A DNA stretch of 64,000 nt, from assembly GCA_963831155.1 (NCBI GenBank), contig CAWHOY010000006.1:496001-560000 (forward strand), written 5' to 3'. Positions 33,786 through 42,907 of this stretch are shown one piece after another (the first letter of the stretch is position 1; each line of letters opens with the position of its first letter). The DNA is from CAVRXQ01 sp963831155. GTDB lineage: Bacteria; Actinomycetota; Acidimicrobiia; Acidimicrobiales; Bog-793. The notes under the pieces were generated by a model, which searched no databases, was not told the origin of the DNA, and saw nothing but the letters and a program-made list of their open reading frames with translations. The translations under genes and the position numbers were made by a program.

Positions 33786-35483
33786 GTGGTGAGTTCGCTT
33801 CGCGTCGCACTGTGCCAAATCGACGCGGCAGTGGGGGACTTCGAGCGCAACGTCCAGCTCGTCCTGGAACAACTCGAGAAGGCAGACGGTCTTGACGCCG
33901 ACCTCGCCATCTTCCCGGAGCTATGCCTGACGGGGTACCCGCCGGAGGATCTCATCTTGGAGCCGGGCTTCGTCCGCGCTAGCGAACAGGCTCTCGAACG
34001 CGTCGCCTCGCGATCCGGACGATGCGCGGCGATCGTCGGATGTGTGCTCGAAGACGGCGGATTGCGCAACGCGGCCGGGGTGGTCGCGCACGGGGAGGTG
34101 TGCGGCCGCGCCTACAAGCAATGCCTCCCGAACTACGGCGTGTTCGACGAGGGCCGCTGGTTCGTCCCCGGACGCGGCGACTCGCCGCTCTTTGTGATCG
34201 GTGGCGTCCCCGTCGGCGTCGTGATCTGCGAGGACGCCTGGGAGCCAGGCCCAATCGGCGGGCTCGCCCGTCGTGGAGCGGCGCTGATCACCGTCTCCAA
34301 CGCCTCGCCGTATCGCGTGAACGCCAAAGCTGAGCGGCTCGACGTGTTGCGGGCGAGGACCGCTCAGGCGCACCGACCGATTGCGTACGTCAATCTCGTT
34401 GGGGGGCAAGACGAGCTCGTCTTCGACGGCGGCTCGGTGATCGTCGATCAGACGGGGGTGCTCGTCGCGACTGCCCCGCAGTTTCGCGAGGGGATCGTCG
34501 CCGTCGATCTGGAACTCGAAGAAGAGCTCATCGCCGGCACCGAGAGCGTCCTTGTCACCGAGACCGCCAGTGATCGCCGTCCGATCGCAGCACCCATTTC
34601 CCACGAGCCCCTCGACGCGGACGCAGAGGTCTACGCAGCGCTCGTACTTGCGACGCGCGACTACGTCGAAAAGAACGGCTTTCGTGACGTCGTCGTAGGG
34701 CTTTCGGGAGGCATCGACTCCTCACTGGTAGTGACGGTCGCGGCCGACGCGATCGGCGCAGACCACGTTCACGGAGTCTCGATGCCGTCGCGGTTCTCGT
34801 CCGAAGGCTCGCGAAGCGATGCACAAACGCTCGCCTCGAGACTTGGCATCGACTACCGCGTTATCCCGATCGAGTCCGTTCACGCCGCGTACCTCGAATT
34901 GCTCGCGCCGAGCTTCGCGGGGCTCGCCGAGGACCTCACCGAGGAGAACCTGCAAGCTCGCATCCGCGGAACGCTGATGATGGCGCTGTCGAACAAGTTC
35001 GGGTGGCTCGTGCTCACGACCGGTAACAAGTCAGAGACCGCGGTCGGGTATTCGACGCTGTACGGCGATACAGCCGGGGGATTCGCTGTGATCCGCGACG
35101 TTCCGAAGATGCTCGTGTACGCGCTCGCGAACCGACGGAACAAGGTCGCCGGCGAGGCCCTGATACCCGACTCGGTGTTCTCGAAGCCGCCCTCCGCCGA
35201 GCTGCGGACCAACCAGCGCGACGACGACTCACTGCCCCCCTACGAAGTGCTCGACCCGATCCTCGAGGCATACATCGAGCACCACCGTTCGGTTGGCGAC
35301 CTCGTCGCGGAGGGCTACGACCCGACGCTCGTCGAGCGGGTGTTCCGACTTGTCGATCTGTCGGAGTACAAGCGGCGACAGGCACCTCCGGGGCCACGGG
35401 TGACGACTCGCGGTTTTGGGCGGGATCGCCGGATGCCGATCACGAATCGTTTTGTTGAACACCGCGAACTGGCGAAATCCTGA
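33786..35483 (+). CDS. nadE: glutamine-dependent NAD+ synthetase
   Basis: 565 residues. It makes NAD+ from nicotinate adenine dinucleotide using glutamine. The N-terminal nitrilase-fold glutaminase (1-260) has the Glu in IFPELCLTGYPPEDL, the Lys in YKQCLPNYGVFDEGR, and the nucleophile Cys in VVICEDAWEPG. The C-terminal synthetase (about 285-555) has the PP-loop VVVGLSGGIDSSLVVTV, TTGNKSETAVGYSTLYGD, and the C-terminal YKRRQAPPGPRVT. Start is GTG 33786 or 33789. It is divergent from glnA, so glutamine supply and use are adjacent. Confidence 0.95.
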   Translation: MVSSLRVALCQIDAAVGDFERNVQLVLEQLEKADGLDADLAIFPELCLTGYPPEDLILEPGFVRASEQALERVASRSGRCAAIVGCVLEDGGLRNAAGVVAHGEVCGRAYKQCLPNYGVFDEGRWFVPGRGDSPLFVIGGVPVGVVICEDAWEPGPIGGLARRGAALITVSNASPYRVNAKAERLDVLRARTAQAHRPIAYVNLVGGQDELVFDGGSVIVDQTGVLVATAPQFREGIVAVDLELEEELIAGTESVLVTETASDRRPIAAPISHEPLDADAEVYAALVLATRDYVEKNGFRDVVVGLSGGIDSSLVVTVAADAIGADHVHGVSMPSRFSSEGSRSDAQTLASRLGIDYRVIPIESVHAAYLELLAPSFAGLAEDLTEENLQARIRGTLMMALSNKFGWLVLTTGNKSETAVGYSTLYGDTAGGFAVIRDVPKMLVYALANRRNKVAGEALIPDSVFSKPPSAELRTNQRDDDSLPPYEVLDPILEAYIEHHRSVGDLVAEGYDPTLVERVFRLVDLSEYKRRQAPPGPRVTTRGFGRDRRMPITNRFVEHRELAKS

Positions 35484-35488
35484 GCGCG

Positions 35489-36064
35489 GTGCTCTCCCTC
35501 CACGGACTCGCCGAAGTCGTCGATCGCGCACTCGGCGCCGAGCTGGCGGGCTTTCGCGCACTCGGCGCCCGCCCGACTGGTAACGACGCGCCGAGTGCGG
35601 TCTTCCTTTCCGGCGCAAGTCGCGCTCACGGCTTCCGAGCCGGATTGCTCGAGTCGTGCATTCCGGTGGCTTCGGGATTCGCTGTTCAGGATCCTCTGTC
35701 GAACCGGCACGAGATCGATGCCGTGTTCGAGGCGATCTGCGCCGACGGCGACGATCGAGACGTCGTCGATGCGCTCGCCGAGGTCTTCTACCCGGCGCTT
35801 CGCGACGCCTACGACGAAGTCTTCGTGGTAGCGAGCGGTCCCGGTGACACCTTCGTGCGCCGGACGTTCCGACGTTGTCGCGATGACGTCGCCGGAACCT
35901 TGGAGGAGGCGCTTGCACTCGGAGCGACGCGTGCCGGCAGCGTGCGCGCGCGAAAGGTTCGCGCGTTGCTCGACGAAGTTGGCGGAGCTTTCGGATCGCT
36001 CAGCGAGATACAGCGACGCGTAATCGCCGTATCGCCTGGTCAGACCGCCGGAGGAGCCGCTTGA
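35489..36064 (+). CDS. hypothetical protein between nadE and sigma factor
   Basis: 191 residues, no signal peptide or membrane helix. I do not recognise a family. Visible segments are VFLSGASRAHGFRAGLLESC, a DPLSNRHEIDAVFEAIC helix, ALAEVFYPALRDAYDEVFVV and a C-terminal basic helix (GSVRARKVRALLDEVGG). Start is GTG 35489, five bases after the nadE stop, so it is probably translated from the same message. Codon use matches the neighbours, supporting it as a real gene. Confidence 0.6.
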   Translation: MLSLHGLAEVVDRALGAELAGFRALGARPTGNDAPSAVFLSGASRAHGFRAGLLESCIPVASGFAVQDPLSNRHEIDAVFEAICADGDDRDVVDALAEVFYPALRDAYDEVFVVASGPGDTFVRRTFRRCRDDVAGTLEEALALGATRAGSVRARKVRALLDEVGGAFGSLSEIQRRVIAVSPGQTAGGAA

Positions 36065-36200
36065 CGGCATCGTTACACTGAACGCCAGAGCCGAACGGGT
36101 CGTAGGGATAGCGGGGGTGCGGTGGCCCGGCGGCTATCGCCGCTGACGAGGCCGCTTCGCTCACGAACGACGCGAAGGGCCCGCTCGAGGCGGCCCGGAC

Positions 36201-36245
36201 ATGAGTACGGAGGGACCGGACCGCATTGGCAAAAGAGCGCGTTGA
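36201..36245 (+). other. possible 14-codon leader ORF overlapping sigma start
   Basis: ATG 36201 opens a frame encoding MSTEGPDRIGKRAR and stopping at TGA 36245, overlapping the sigma TTG start in another frame. It contains the GGAGGG that serves the sigma gene. It could couple or limit sigma translation. No homology can be judged at this length. Confidence 0.25.
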
Positions 36246-37164
36246 ACGCGACGAGGAAGACCTCGTTCGGTTGTACCTGACCGACATCGGTCAGTACCCC
36301 CTGCTCACCAAAGACGATGAGGTTCGACTGGCGCAGGCGATCGAACGCCGCGGCGAGGCCGAACAGGAGATCGGCGCAGGCGGCAAGAAGCTCACTCCGG
36401 CGCGCCGACGTGAGCTGAAGCGGATCATGCGACAAGGCGACGAGGCCCAACGCACCTTCGTCCAGTCGAACCTCCGACTCGTCGTCTCGATCGCGAAGAA
36501 ATATCAAGCCTCCGGCCTGCCGCTCCTTGACCTGATCCAAGAGGGCAACCTCGGCCTGATGCACGCCGTCGAGAAGTTCGACTGGCGAAAGGGCTTCAAG
36601 TTCTCGACCTACGCCACGTGGTGGATTCGACAGGCGATCACCCGCGGCATCGCGAACACCGGCCGGACGATCCGTCTTCCGGTGCACGCCGGCGACACGC
36701 TTGCTCGCGTGCAGAAAGCGCAAGCGCGTCTCGAGTTGAAGTTTGGCCGTCCCGCCACCCTCGCCGAACTCGGCGCGGAAGTCGAGCTCCCCGAGGACAA
36801 GCTGATCGAGGCGCTGCGCTTCCGCTCTGAGCCACTCTCATTGTCAGAGCCCTTGCGAGAAGACGGCGATGCCGAACTCGGCGACGTGGTCGAAGACAGG
36901 TCTGCCGAGTCACCCTTCGAAATGGCGGCGACGGCGCTGCTGCCCGTCGAGATCAATCGCTTGCTGGCGCCGCTCGACGAACGCGAGCGCGAGATTCTGC
37001 GACTTCGCTTCGGTCTCGACCGGGGAGAGCCGCGCACCCTGGAAGAGGTCGGCGAGCACTTCAACTTGACTCGTGAGCGGATCCGCCAGATAGAGGCGCG
37101 GGCGATGTCGAAGCTCCGCCACCCCTCGAGTGACACCGGCGCGCGCGACCTCCTGACGGTCTGA
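36226..37164 (+). CDS. sigma-70 factor, RpoD/SigA-type (group 1 or 2)
   Basis: 312 residues. Region 1.2 (DLVRLYLTDIGQYPLLT), region 2 (NLRLVVSIAKKYQASGLPLL, DLIQEGNLGLMHAVEKFDW, TYATWWIRQAITRGIANTGR), region 3 and region 4.2 (TLEEVGEHFNLTRERIRQIE, then AMSKLRH) are all complete. Region 1.1 is absent, which is more common in group 2 factors (SigB/HrdA-like) than in a principal factor. Start is TTG 36226, with GGAGGG 11 bases upstream. A 14-codon ORF (36201-36245) overlaps the start in another frame. It is probably a stationary-phase/stress or housekeeping-like sigma. Confidence 0.9.
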   Translation: MAKERVERDEEDLVRLYLTDIGQYPLLTKDDEVRLAQAIERRGEAEQEIGAGGKKLTPARRRELKRIMRQGDEAQRTFVQSNLRLVVSIAKKYQASGLPLLDLIQEGNLGLMHAVEKFDWRKGFKFSTYATWWIRQAITRGIANTGRTIRLPVHAGDTLARVQKAQARLELKFGRPATLAELGAEVELPEDKLIEALRFRSEPLSLSEPLREDGDAELGDVVEDRSAESPFEMAATALLPVEINRLLAPLDEREREILRLRFGLDRGEPRTLEEVGEHFNLTRERIRQIEARAMSKLRHPSSDTGARDLLTV

Positions 37165-37195
37165 TCCGGCATCCGATCGTTACGATGAAGAGGCC

Positions 37196-37270
37196 ATGAA
37201 AAAACTCATCATCTTGTTGCTGCTCGTCGGCTGTGTCGCGATTGCGGCTCGGCGACTGATGCCCCGATAG
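37196..37270 (+). CDS. small single-helix membrane protein (24 aa)
   Basis: ATG 37196 has AAGAGG five bases upstream. The peptide starts MKKLIILLLLVGCVAIAARR and ends LMPR: two lysines, one hydrophobic helix, a basic tail. The N-terminal pattern resembles the actinobacterial DLW-39 small proteins, but the C-terminal DLW part is absent. It lies between the sigma gene (31 bases after its stop) and the convergent HAD gene, whose end is five bases away. It is plausible as a real small protein because start, site and composition all fit. Confidence 0.5.
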   Translation: MKKLIILLLLVGCVAIAARRLMPR

Positions 37271-37274
37271 CCGC

Positions 37275-38159
37275 TTAAAGCGCGCGCAGGGGCGGTTCGT
37301 CGCCGGGTATCCCGCGGCGGGCGTGGATCCACCAACCAATCGCGCCGACAACGAGTCCGAGGGCGATTGTCCCGGTACCGAGTGCGATCGCTGGTCTCGG
37401 TGGTACCGCGCGGACACGGTCGCGCACCCGGTCGCGCAATCGGACCGGCCGGACGAAGGTGCGGGTCTCCCAGCCGCGCTCGGCGGCGACGCGAGCGAGC
37501 GCGCGATCGGGGTTCACGGCGACGGGGTGGCCGACGAGCTCGAGGAGCGGCACGTCGGTGAACGCATCGCTGTAGGCGAAGGACCGCTCGAGATCGATCT
37601 GCTCGCGCTGCGCGAACAGCCGCACCGCGTCCGCTTTCTCCCGGCCCGTGCAGAAGAAGGCGAGCTCACCGGTGTAGCGGCCGTTGTCGTCGATCGCCGC
37701 TTCGCTCGCGATGACGTCGTCGATGCCGAGGTGGAGTCCCAACGGGCGCACGAGCTCCGACGGGGACGCCGAGACGATTACGACCCTGCGACCCGCCTGG
37801 CGGTGCTCGTCGATGAGATCCATCGCCTCGTCGTAGATGATCGGCTCGACGACGGACCCGAGTGCGCCGGCGACGATGGCGTCGACGTCAGCGCGCGACC
37901 ATCCCCTCGTGACCTTCAGGGCGACGTGGCGGATCCGTTCCAGGCGCTGTTCGGTCGAGCCGAGGATCAGATAGATGACCTGGGCGAACCCGAGCTCGAC
38001 GAGCGATCGCCGGCCGATGAGTCCGCCCCGGCGCATCGGACCGCCGAAGGCCGCCATCGCGTCCTTGGCGATCACGGTCCGATCGAGGTCGAAAAACGCC
38101 GCCTCGCCCATCGCGTCGAGCGCCGGGTTCTCAGTGTCTTCAGCGAGCGCCGTGCTCAT
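37275..38159 (-). CDS. HAD-IB family phosphatase, membrane-anchored
   Basis: 294 residues. The DxD nucleophile motif is FFDLDRTVIAKD (about residue 22). Motif II is VVIVSASPSEL, motif III Lys is in CTGREKADAV, and motif IV is YSDAFTDVPLLE. This is the SerB/HAD-IB branch, acting on phosphoserine-like or lysophosphatidate-like phosphates. A C-terminal transmembrane helix (AIALGTGTIALGLVVGAIG) anchors it with a short basic tail. The substrate is not determinable. It is divergent from topA. Confidence 0.87.
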   Translation of the reverse strand: MSTALAEDTENPALDAMGEAAFFDLDRTVIAKDAMAAFGGPMRRGGLIGRRSLVELGFAQVIYLILGSTEQRLERIRHVALKVTRGWSRADVDAIVAGALGSVVEPIIYDEAMDLIDEHRQAGRRVVIVSASPSELVRPLGLHLGIDDVIASEAAIDDNGRYTGELAFFCTGREKADAVRLFAQREQIDLERSFAYSDAFTDVPLLELVGHPVAVNPDRALARVAAERGWETRTFVRPVRLRDRVRDRVRAVPPRPAIALGTGTIALGLVVGAIGWWIHARRGIPGDEPPLRAL

Positions 38160-38356
38160 CGCCTCTCATCTTCGTCGCGCGCTTGGCGCGCTCGGGGTCA
38201 TCGCCGGCGACTCGTGCCGTGCACAGTCGTTTCGGACGCGGATCGCCTTTTTCCGACGAGAGAGATAACGGCCGTCAACAGGCCATTTTCCAGTCATGGT
38301 TGGTGGGCGAGGGAGTGCCCCGTTAACCTCCCCCACCGATCTGCAAGGACGCCTTG

Positions 38357-41143
38357 ATGCCAAAACCCCTAGTCATCGTGGAATCGCCGGCGAAGGCGAA
38401 GACGATCGCCCGTTTTTTGGGCGACAGCTACGTCGTCGAGTCGTCGATCGGTCACATCCGCGACCTGCCGCGCTCGGCGGCGGAGGTGCCCGCTGCCTAC
38501 AAGGCTGAGAGCTGGTCGCGCCTCGGCGTCGACGTCGACAACGGTTTCAAGCCCCTCTACGTCGTCGCGTCCGAAAAGAAACCACAAGTCTCCAAGCTGC
38601 GCTCGCTGCTGAAGAACGCGAGCGAGCTATACCTCGCGACCGACGAGGACCGCGAGGGGGAGTCGATCGCCTGGCACCTGTTGGAGGTTCTCTCGCCCCA
38701 GATCCCGGTGAAAAGGATGGTCTTCCACGAGATCACGAAGCCAGCGATCGATGACGCGATCGCGCACCCTCGTGATCTCGACCGGCGGCTCGTGGACGCG
38801 CAGGAAGCACGTCGCATCCTCGATCGCCTCTATGGCTACGAGCTCTCACCGGTGTTGTGGAAAAAGGTGATGCAAGGTCTATCCGCCGGACGAGTGCAAA
38901 GCGTTGCGACGCGCATCGTCGTCGAGCGCGAGCGGGAGCGGATGCGCTTCCACTCGGCGACGTGGTGGAGCCTCACGGGACGGTTCAAGACCGACGCCAA
39001 CGAGTCCTTCACCGCCGACCTCGACGCGATCGGCGGGCGACGCGTCGCCGCCGGCACAGATTTCACGTCCGACGGCGTTCTCGGCGATCCGTCGGGACCG
39101 GTGTTGTTGGATCAGGCGGGAGCGAATGCGCTCGCGCCGGCGCTTGCACCTTCGAGTTATCGCGTCTCGTCGGTCGATACGAAGCCGTACCGGCGATCGC
39201 CAGCTGCGCCTTTCATCACTTCGACGCTCCAGCAGGAGGCGGCGCGAAAGCTTCGTTTCTCCGCGTCGCGCACGATGCAGGTCGCGCAGCGGCTGTACGA
39301 ACAGGGATTCATCACCTACATGCGGACGGACTCGACGACGCTGTCGGATACGGCACTGACCGCGGCTCGCGCGCTGGCGGAGTCCCTCTACGGAAAGGAC
39401 TCGGTGCCGGGTCGTCCGCGCACCTACGACCGCCGCGTGAAGAACGCCCAGGAAGCACACGAAGCGATCCGGCCCGCAGGCGACGCGTTCCGCGCACCCG
39501 CCGAGGTCGCCGCGGCGCTCGGCGGCGACGGACAACGCCTCTACGAGCTGATCTGGCAGCGCACGGTTGCCTCCCAGATGATCGACGCGACCGGAGTCAC
39601 GGCGCGCGTCCGCATCACCGGGACGCTCGAGGTCGACACGCCGGTCGCGCCGAAGGGGACCGCCGCAGAGTTTGGCGCGGCGGGAACCGTGATCACGAGC
39701 CCGGGCTTCCTCGTCGTCTACCGCGAGGGAGACGACGATGAGGACGAGCGCGGCGAGGAAGGCCGGCTCCCGCAGGTGAGCGAGAACGACGCGCTGACAC
39801 TCGAGGAATTCGAGCCCGAGGAGCACGCGACGCGTCCTCCGGCTCGCTTCACCGAGGCTTCACTCGTGAAAAGGCTCGAAGAGCTCGGAGTCGGTCGACC
39901 CTCGACCTACGCGAACATCCTGCAGACGATCGTGGATCGCGGCTATGTCTGGAAGAAGGGGACCGCGCTCGTTCCATCGTTCCTTGCTTTCGCCGTCGTG
40001 GGATTGCTCGAGCGCTACTTCCCTTCGCTCGTCGACTACAACTTCACCGCTTCGATGGAGGACGATCTCGACGAGATCGCGCGCGGCGACGAGGAAGCGC
40101 TCCCGTGGCTCGAACGCTTCTACTTCGGGATGGATGGCCAGGACGGCAACGGCTCGGGTGACCTCGTCGCCACGGTGGAAAACGGCCACGGATTGAAGCG
40201 TGCCGTGCTCGAGCACCTCGGCGAGATCGATGCCCGAGAGGTGAACTCGATTCCGATCGGGGCAGACGAGAACGGCGAGATCGTCGTCGTGCGCGTCGGA
40301 CGTTACGGCCCGTATCTCCAGCGTGGAGAAGAGCGCGCCTCGATTCCGAATGACCTCGCGCCCGACGAGCTGACGATCGACCGTGCCACCGAGCTGCTTG
40401 CCGCGCCGTCATCAGACCGGGAGCTCGGCATCGATCCGGAATCCGGGCTCGTCGTCTCGGTACGAACCGGCCGCTTCGGCCCCTATGTCCAGCTCGGCGA
40501 GCAGGAAGACCCCAAAGCGAAGCCGCCCCGCGCCTCGCTGTTCAAGTCGATGTCGGCCGAGACGATCACCTTGGACCAGGCTCTCAAACTCCTCCGTTTG
40601 CCGAGATCCGTCGGTGTCGACCCGAACACGGGTGAGGAAATCGTCGCGAGGAACGGCCGATACGGGCCGTACCTGCAGCGCGGCACCGACACGCGAAGCC
40701 TCGAAAGTGAAGAGCAGATCCTCGAGATCGGACTCGACGAGGCGGTCGCGCTGTTCGCGCAACCGAAGCAGCGACGTTTTGGACGCCAGGCGGCGTCACC
40801 GGCGCGTGAGATCGGGATCGACCCCGAAACGAGCGTGAAGATCGTGCTCCGCGAGGGGCGCTTCGGCCCGTACGTCACCGACGGCACCGTCAACGCGTCG
40901 CTGCGACGCGGCGACGACTTGGATTCGATCTCCCTCGAACGGGCGGCCGAGCTGCTCGCCGAGCGACGCGCCGCCGGACCGGCGAAGCGTCGTTCGCCGC
41001 GGGCTGCGAAAAAGCCCGCGAAAAAGCCCGCGAAAAAGCGCGCCGTGGCGAAGAAGCCCTCAGCGAAAAAGGTCGCCGCGAAAAAGAGAGCGCCGTCACC
41101 TGCGCGCGCCACCGAAGGCGCCGACGACGACGCGACGCAGTGA
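38357..41143 (+). CDS. topA: DNA topoisomerase I
   Basis: 928 residues, type IA enzyme relaxing negative supercoils. TOPRIM domain at the start (VIVESPAKAKTIARFLG, ATDEDREGESIAWHL), active-site Tyr321 in ITYMRTDSTTLS, and RPSTYANILQTIVDRGYV. Four or more C-terminal TopA repeat units follow (GRYGPYLQRGEERASIP, GRFGPYVQLGEQE, GRYGPYLQRGTDTR). It ends with a Lys/Ala-rich basic tail as in mycobacterial TopA and has no zinc fingers. ATG 38357 follows AAGGA. It begins a topA-tmk-holB run. Confidence 0.96.
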   Translation: MPKPLVIVESPAKAKTIARFLGDSYVVESSIGHIRDLPRSAAEVPAAYKAESWSRLGVDVDNGFKPLYVVASEKKPQVSKLRSLLKNASELYLATDEDREGESIAWHLLEVLSPQIPVKRMVFHEITKPAIDDAIAHPRDLDRRLVDAQEARRILDRLYGYELSPVLWKKVMQGLSAGRVQSVATRIVVERERERMRFHSATWWSLTGRFKTDANESFTADLDAIGGRRVAAGTDFTSDGVLGDPSGPVLLDQAGANALAPALAPSSYRVSSVDTKPYRRSPAAPFITSTLQQEAARKLRFSASRTMQVAQRLYEQGFITYMRTDSTTLSDTALTAARALAESLYGKDSVPGRPRTYDRRVKNAQEAHEAIRPAGDAFRAPAEVAAALGGDGQRLYELIWQRTVASQMIDATGVTARVRITGTLEVDTPVAPKGTAAEFGAAGTVITSPGFLVVYREGDDDEDERGEEGRLPQVSENDALTLEEFEPEEHATRPPARFTEASLVKRLEELGVGRPSTYANILQTIVDRGYVWKKGTALVPSFLAFAVVGLLERYFPSLVDYNFTASMEDDLDEIARGDEEALPWLERFYFGMDGQDGNGSGDLVATVENGHGLKRAVLEHLGEIDAREVNSIPIGADENGEIVVVRVGRYGPYLQRGEERASIPNDLAPDELTIDRATELLAAPSSDRELGIDPESGLVVSVRTGRFGPYVQLGEQEDPKAKPPRASLFKSMSAETITLDQALKLLRLPRSVGVDPNTGEEIVARNGRYGPYLQRGTDTRSLESEEQILEIGLDEAVALFAQPKQRRFGRQAASPAREIGIDPETSVKIVLREGRFGPYVTDGTVNASLRRGDDLDSISLERAAELLAERRAAGPAKRRSPRAAKKPAKKPAKKRAVAKKPSAKKVAAKKRAPSPARATEGADDDATQ
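41006..41040 (+). repeat. 12-bp tandem repeat in the topA basic tail
   Basis: GCGAAAAAGCCC occurs at 41006-41017 and 41018-41029, with a partial third copy (GCGAAAAAGCG) at 41030-41040. Each encodes Ala-Lys-Lys-Pro-type units of the DNA-binding tail. The repeat can expand or contract in frame. Confidence 0.7.
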
Positions 41144-41176
41144 AGACTGCTCGTCGCGAGATGAGCTGATTTGGCT

Positions 41177-41806
41177 ATGACTCGGCGTGGGCGGTTCATC
41201 GTTCTTGAAGGCGGCGAGGGCAGCGGAAAGTCGACGCAGGCGAAGCTCCTCGCCGATGAGCTTGGGGCTGTCGTGACGCGTGAGCCGGGTGGGACCGCGC
41301 TCGGCGAGTTGTTGCGTGAGATCCTCCTCGATCGACGAGCCGGGCGTGTCGTCGCCAGTGCGGAGTTGCTGCTGATGCTCGCGGCGCGCGCCCAACACGT
41401 CTCTGAGCTCATCCTTCCGACGCTTGACCAGGGTCGCGACGTCGTCTGCGATCGGTTCTCGCCGTCCACACTCGCGTACCAAGGTTTCGGTCGGGGACTC
41501 GACCTGTCAGCGATTCGTGCGGCCGACGAACTCGCCCGGTCCGGGCTAGAACCCGACGTGGTCGTCCTCCTCGATCTCGCGCCGGAGATCGCCACGACGC
41601 GGCGCACCCGTGCACTCGACCGCATCGAAGGCGAGGACTTCGAGTTCTTCGCTCGCGTCCGCGACGGCTACCGCGCGCTCGCCCAGTCTGACCCGCGGCG
41701 CTATGTCGTAGTCGACGCCGATGGTTCGATCGCCGAGGTCCGCGACCGGGTGCGAACGGCGCTCGGCACGCGTGCGCCGGACGCGGTAGAGGCCGTCGAT
41801 TCGTGA
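41177..41806 (+). CDS. tmk: thymidylate kinase
   Basis: 209 residues, phosphorylates dTMP to dTDP. The P loop is LEGGEGSGKSTQAKLL, the DR(F/Y) motif is CDRFSPSTLAYQG, and TREPGGTALGELLREIL is the substrate region. The lid segment lies around TTRRTRALDRIEGED. ATG 41177 is preferred; TTG 41171 is an in-frame alternative. The stop overlaps holB by four bases (GTGA). Confidence 0.94.
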   Translation: MTRRGRFIVLEGGEGSGKSTQAKLLADELGAVVTREPGGTALGELLREILLDRRAGRVVASAELLLMLAARAQHVSELILPTLDQGRDVVCDRFSPSTLAYQGFGRGLDLSAIRAADELARSGLEPDVVVLLDLAPEIATTRRTRALDRIEGEDFEFFARVRDGYRALAQSDPRRYVVVDADGSIAEVRDRVRTALGTRAPDAVEAVDS

Positions 41807-42894
41807 AGGCTCGCACCGGCGCAGCGGACGTCCTCTCTGCGCATCCCGTGCTTCGCGGCATCGTTGGTCAGCCCCGCGCACGGGCGATGCTCGCGAGTTT
41901 CGTCGACTTCCCGGTCCACGCGTACCTCTTCGTTGGTCCCGCCGGAACCGGAAAACGTGCCGCGGCACGCGCCTTTTCCGCGGCGCTCATTTGCCCGAAC
42001 GGCGGTTGCGGCGAGTGTGCGGTGTGCAAGGCAGTGCTCGCGGGTCAGCATCCGGACGTCGTCGTCGTCGAGCGACAAGGCGCGTCGATATCGATCGAAG
42101 AGGCGCGCGACATTGTTCAACAGGCGCAGTTGACGCCCCGCGCCGCCGAGCGACTGGTGCTCATGCTCACCGAGTTTCACCTTGTGGATGAAGCGGGGCC
42201 GGCGCTGCTGAAGACGATCGAGGAACCTCCCGACACGACGGTGATCATCGTCCTTGCGGACGTCAGGTCCCGAGAGCTGGAAACGATCGCGAGCCGCTGC
42301 GTCGAGGTCGAGTTCGTGTCCATCGACTCTGAAACGATCGCCGAGACGCTTCTTGAGGAAGGAGTCGTCCGTGACGTCGCGTTGGCCGCGGCGACCGGAG
42401 CGAGAGGCAGCCTCGAGCGAGCGCGACTTTTGGTCGCGGATCCGGGATTTGTTGAGCGTGAGGCGCGATGGCGCTCGATCCCTGATCGCCTCGACGGAAC
42501 AGGCGCGGCGATCGCGCAACTCGCCGGCGAAATCGTCGACGCCGGCGAAAGCTTGGTCGAGGTGTTGCGCGCCCAGCAGGAAGCCGAACTCGAGGCGGCG
42601 GACAAGGCGGCAAAAGATGCCGGGCTGAAGCGGACCCCGAACCGCAAGGCGATCGAGGATCGCCACCGCCGCGAGTTGCGGCGCGTACGGACCGACGAGC
42701 TGCGCGCCGGTCTGGCGTTGCTTGCTGCGACGTTTCGTGCGCGCCTCGGCTCGGATCGCGCGGCACCTTCGAGGATCGCTCAACTCACAGACATCAACAA
42801 AGAGATCGAGGATGCGTCCTCGCGGTTGCGGCGCAACGTGAACGAGCGATTGCTCCTCGAGTCCCTGTTCCTCAAGATCGAACGAGCGGCCTGA
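41803..42894 (+). CDS. holB: DNA polymerase III delta-prime subunit
   Basis: 363 residues, clamp-loader subunit. Similarity begins at LRGIVGQPRARAMLASFV. The P-loop-like segment is FVGPAGTGKRAAARAF, a zinc-binding pattern is CPNGGCGECAVC, and the sensor region is VDEAGPALLKTIEEPPDTT. The C-terminal third is helical and lineage-specific. Start GTG 41803 overlaps the tmk stop, and the genes are a conserved pair in bacteria. Confidence 0.92.
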   Translation: MKARTGAADVLSAHPVLRGIVGQPRARAMLASFVDFPVHAYLFVGPAGTGKRAAARAFSAALICPNGGCGECAVCKAVLAGQHPDVVVVERQGASISIEEARDIVQQAQLTPRAAERLVLMLTEFHLVDEAGPALLKTIEEPPDTTVIIVLADVRSRELETIASRCVEVEFVSIDSETIAETLLEEGVVRDVALAAATGARGSLERARLLVADPGFVEREARWRSIPDRLDGTGAAIAQLAGEIVDAGESLVEVLRAQQEAELEAADKAAKDAGLKRTPNRKAIEDRHRRELRRVRTDELRAGLALLAATFRARLGSDRAAPSRIAQLTDINKEIEDASSRLRRNVNERLLLESLFLKIERAA

Positions 42895-42907
42895 AGGACG
42901 GGCTCGT

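Noticed and set aside
32330..34069. 579-codon reading of glnA including an N-terminal extension
   Set aside because: The extension beyond ATG 33661 has no similarity and overlaps nadE on the other strand. The GGAAGGAC site fixes the start at 33661.
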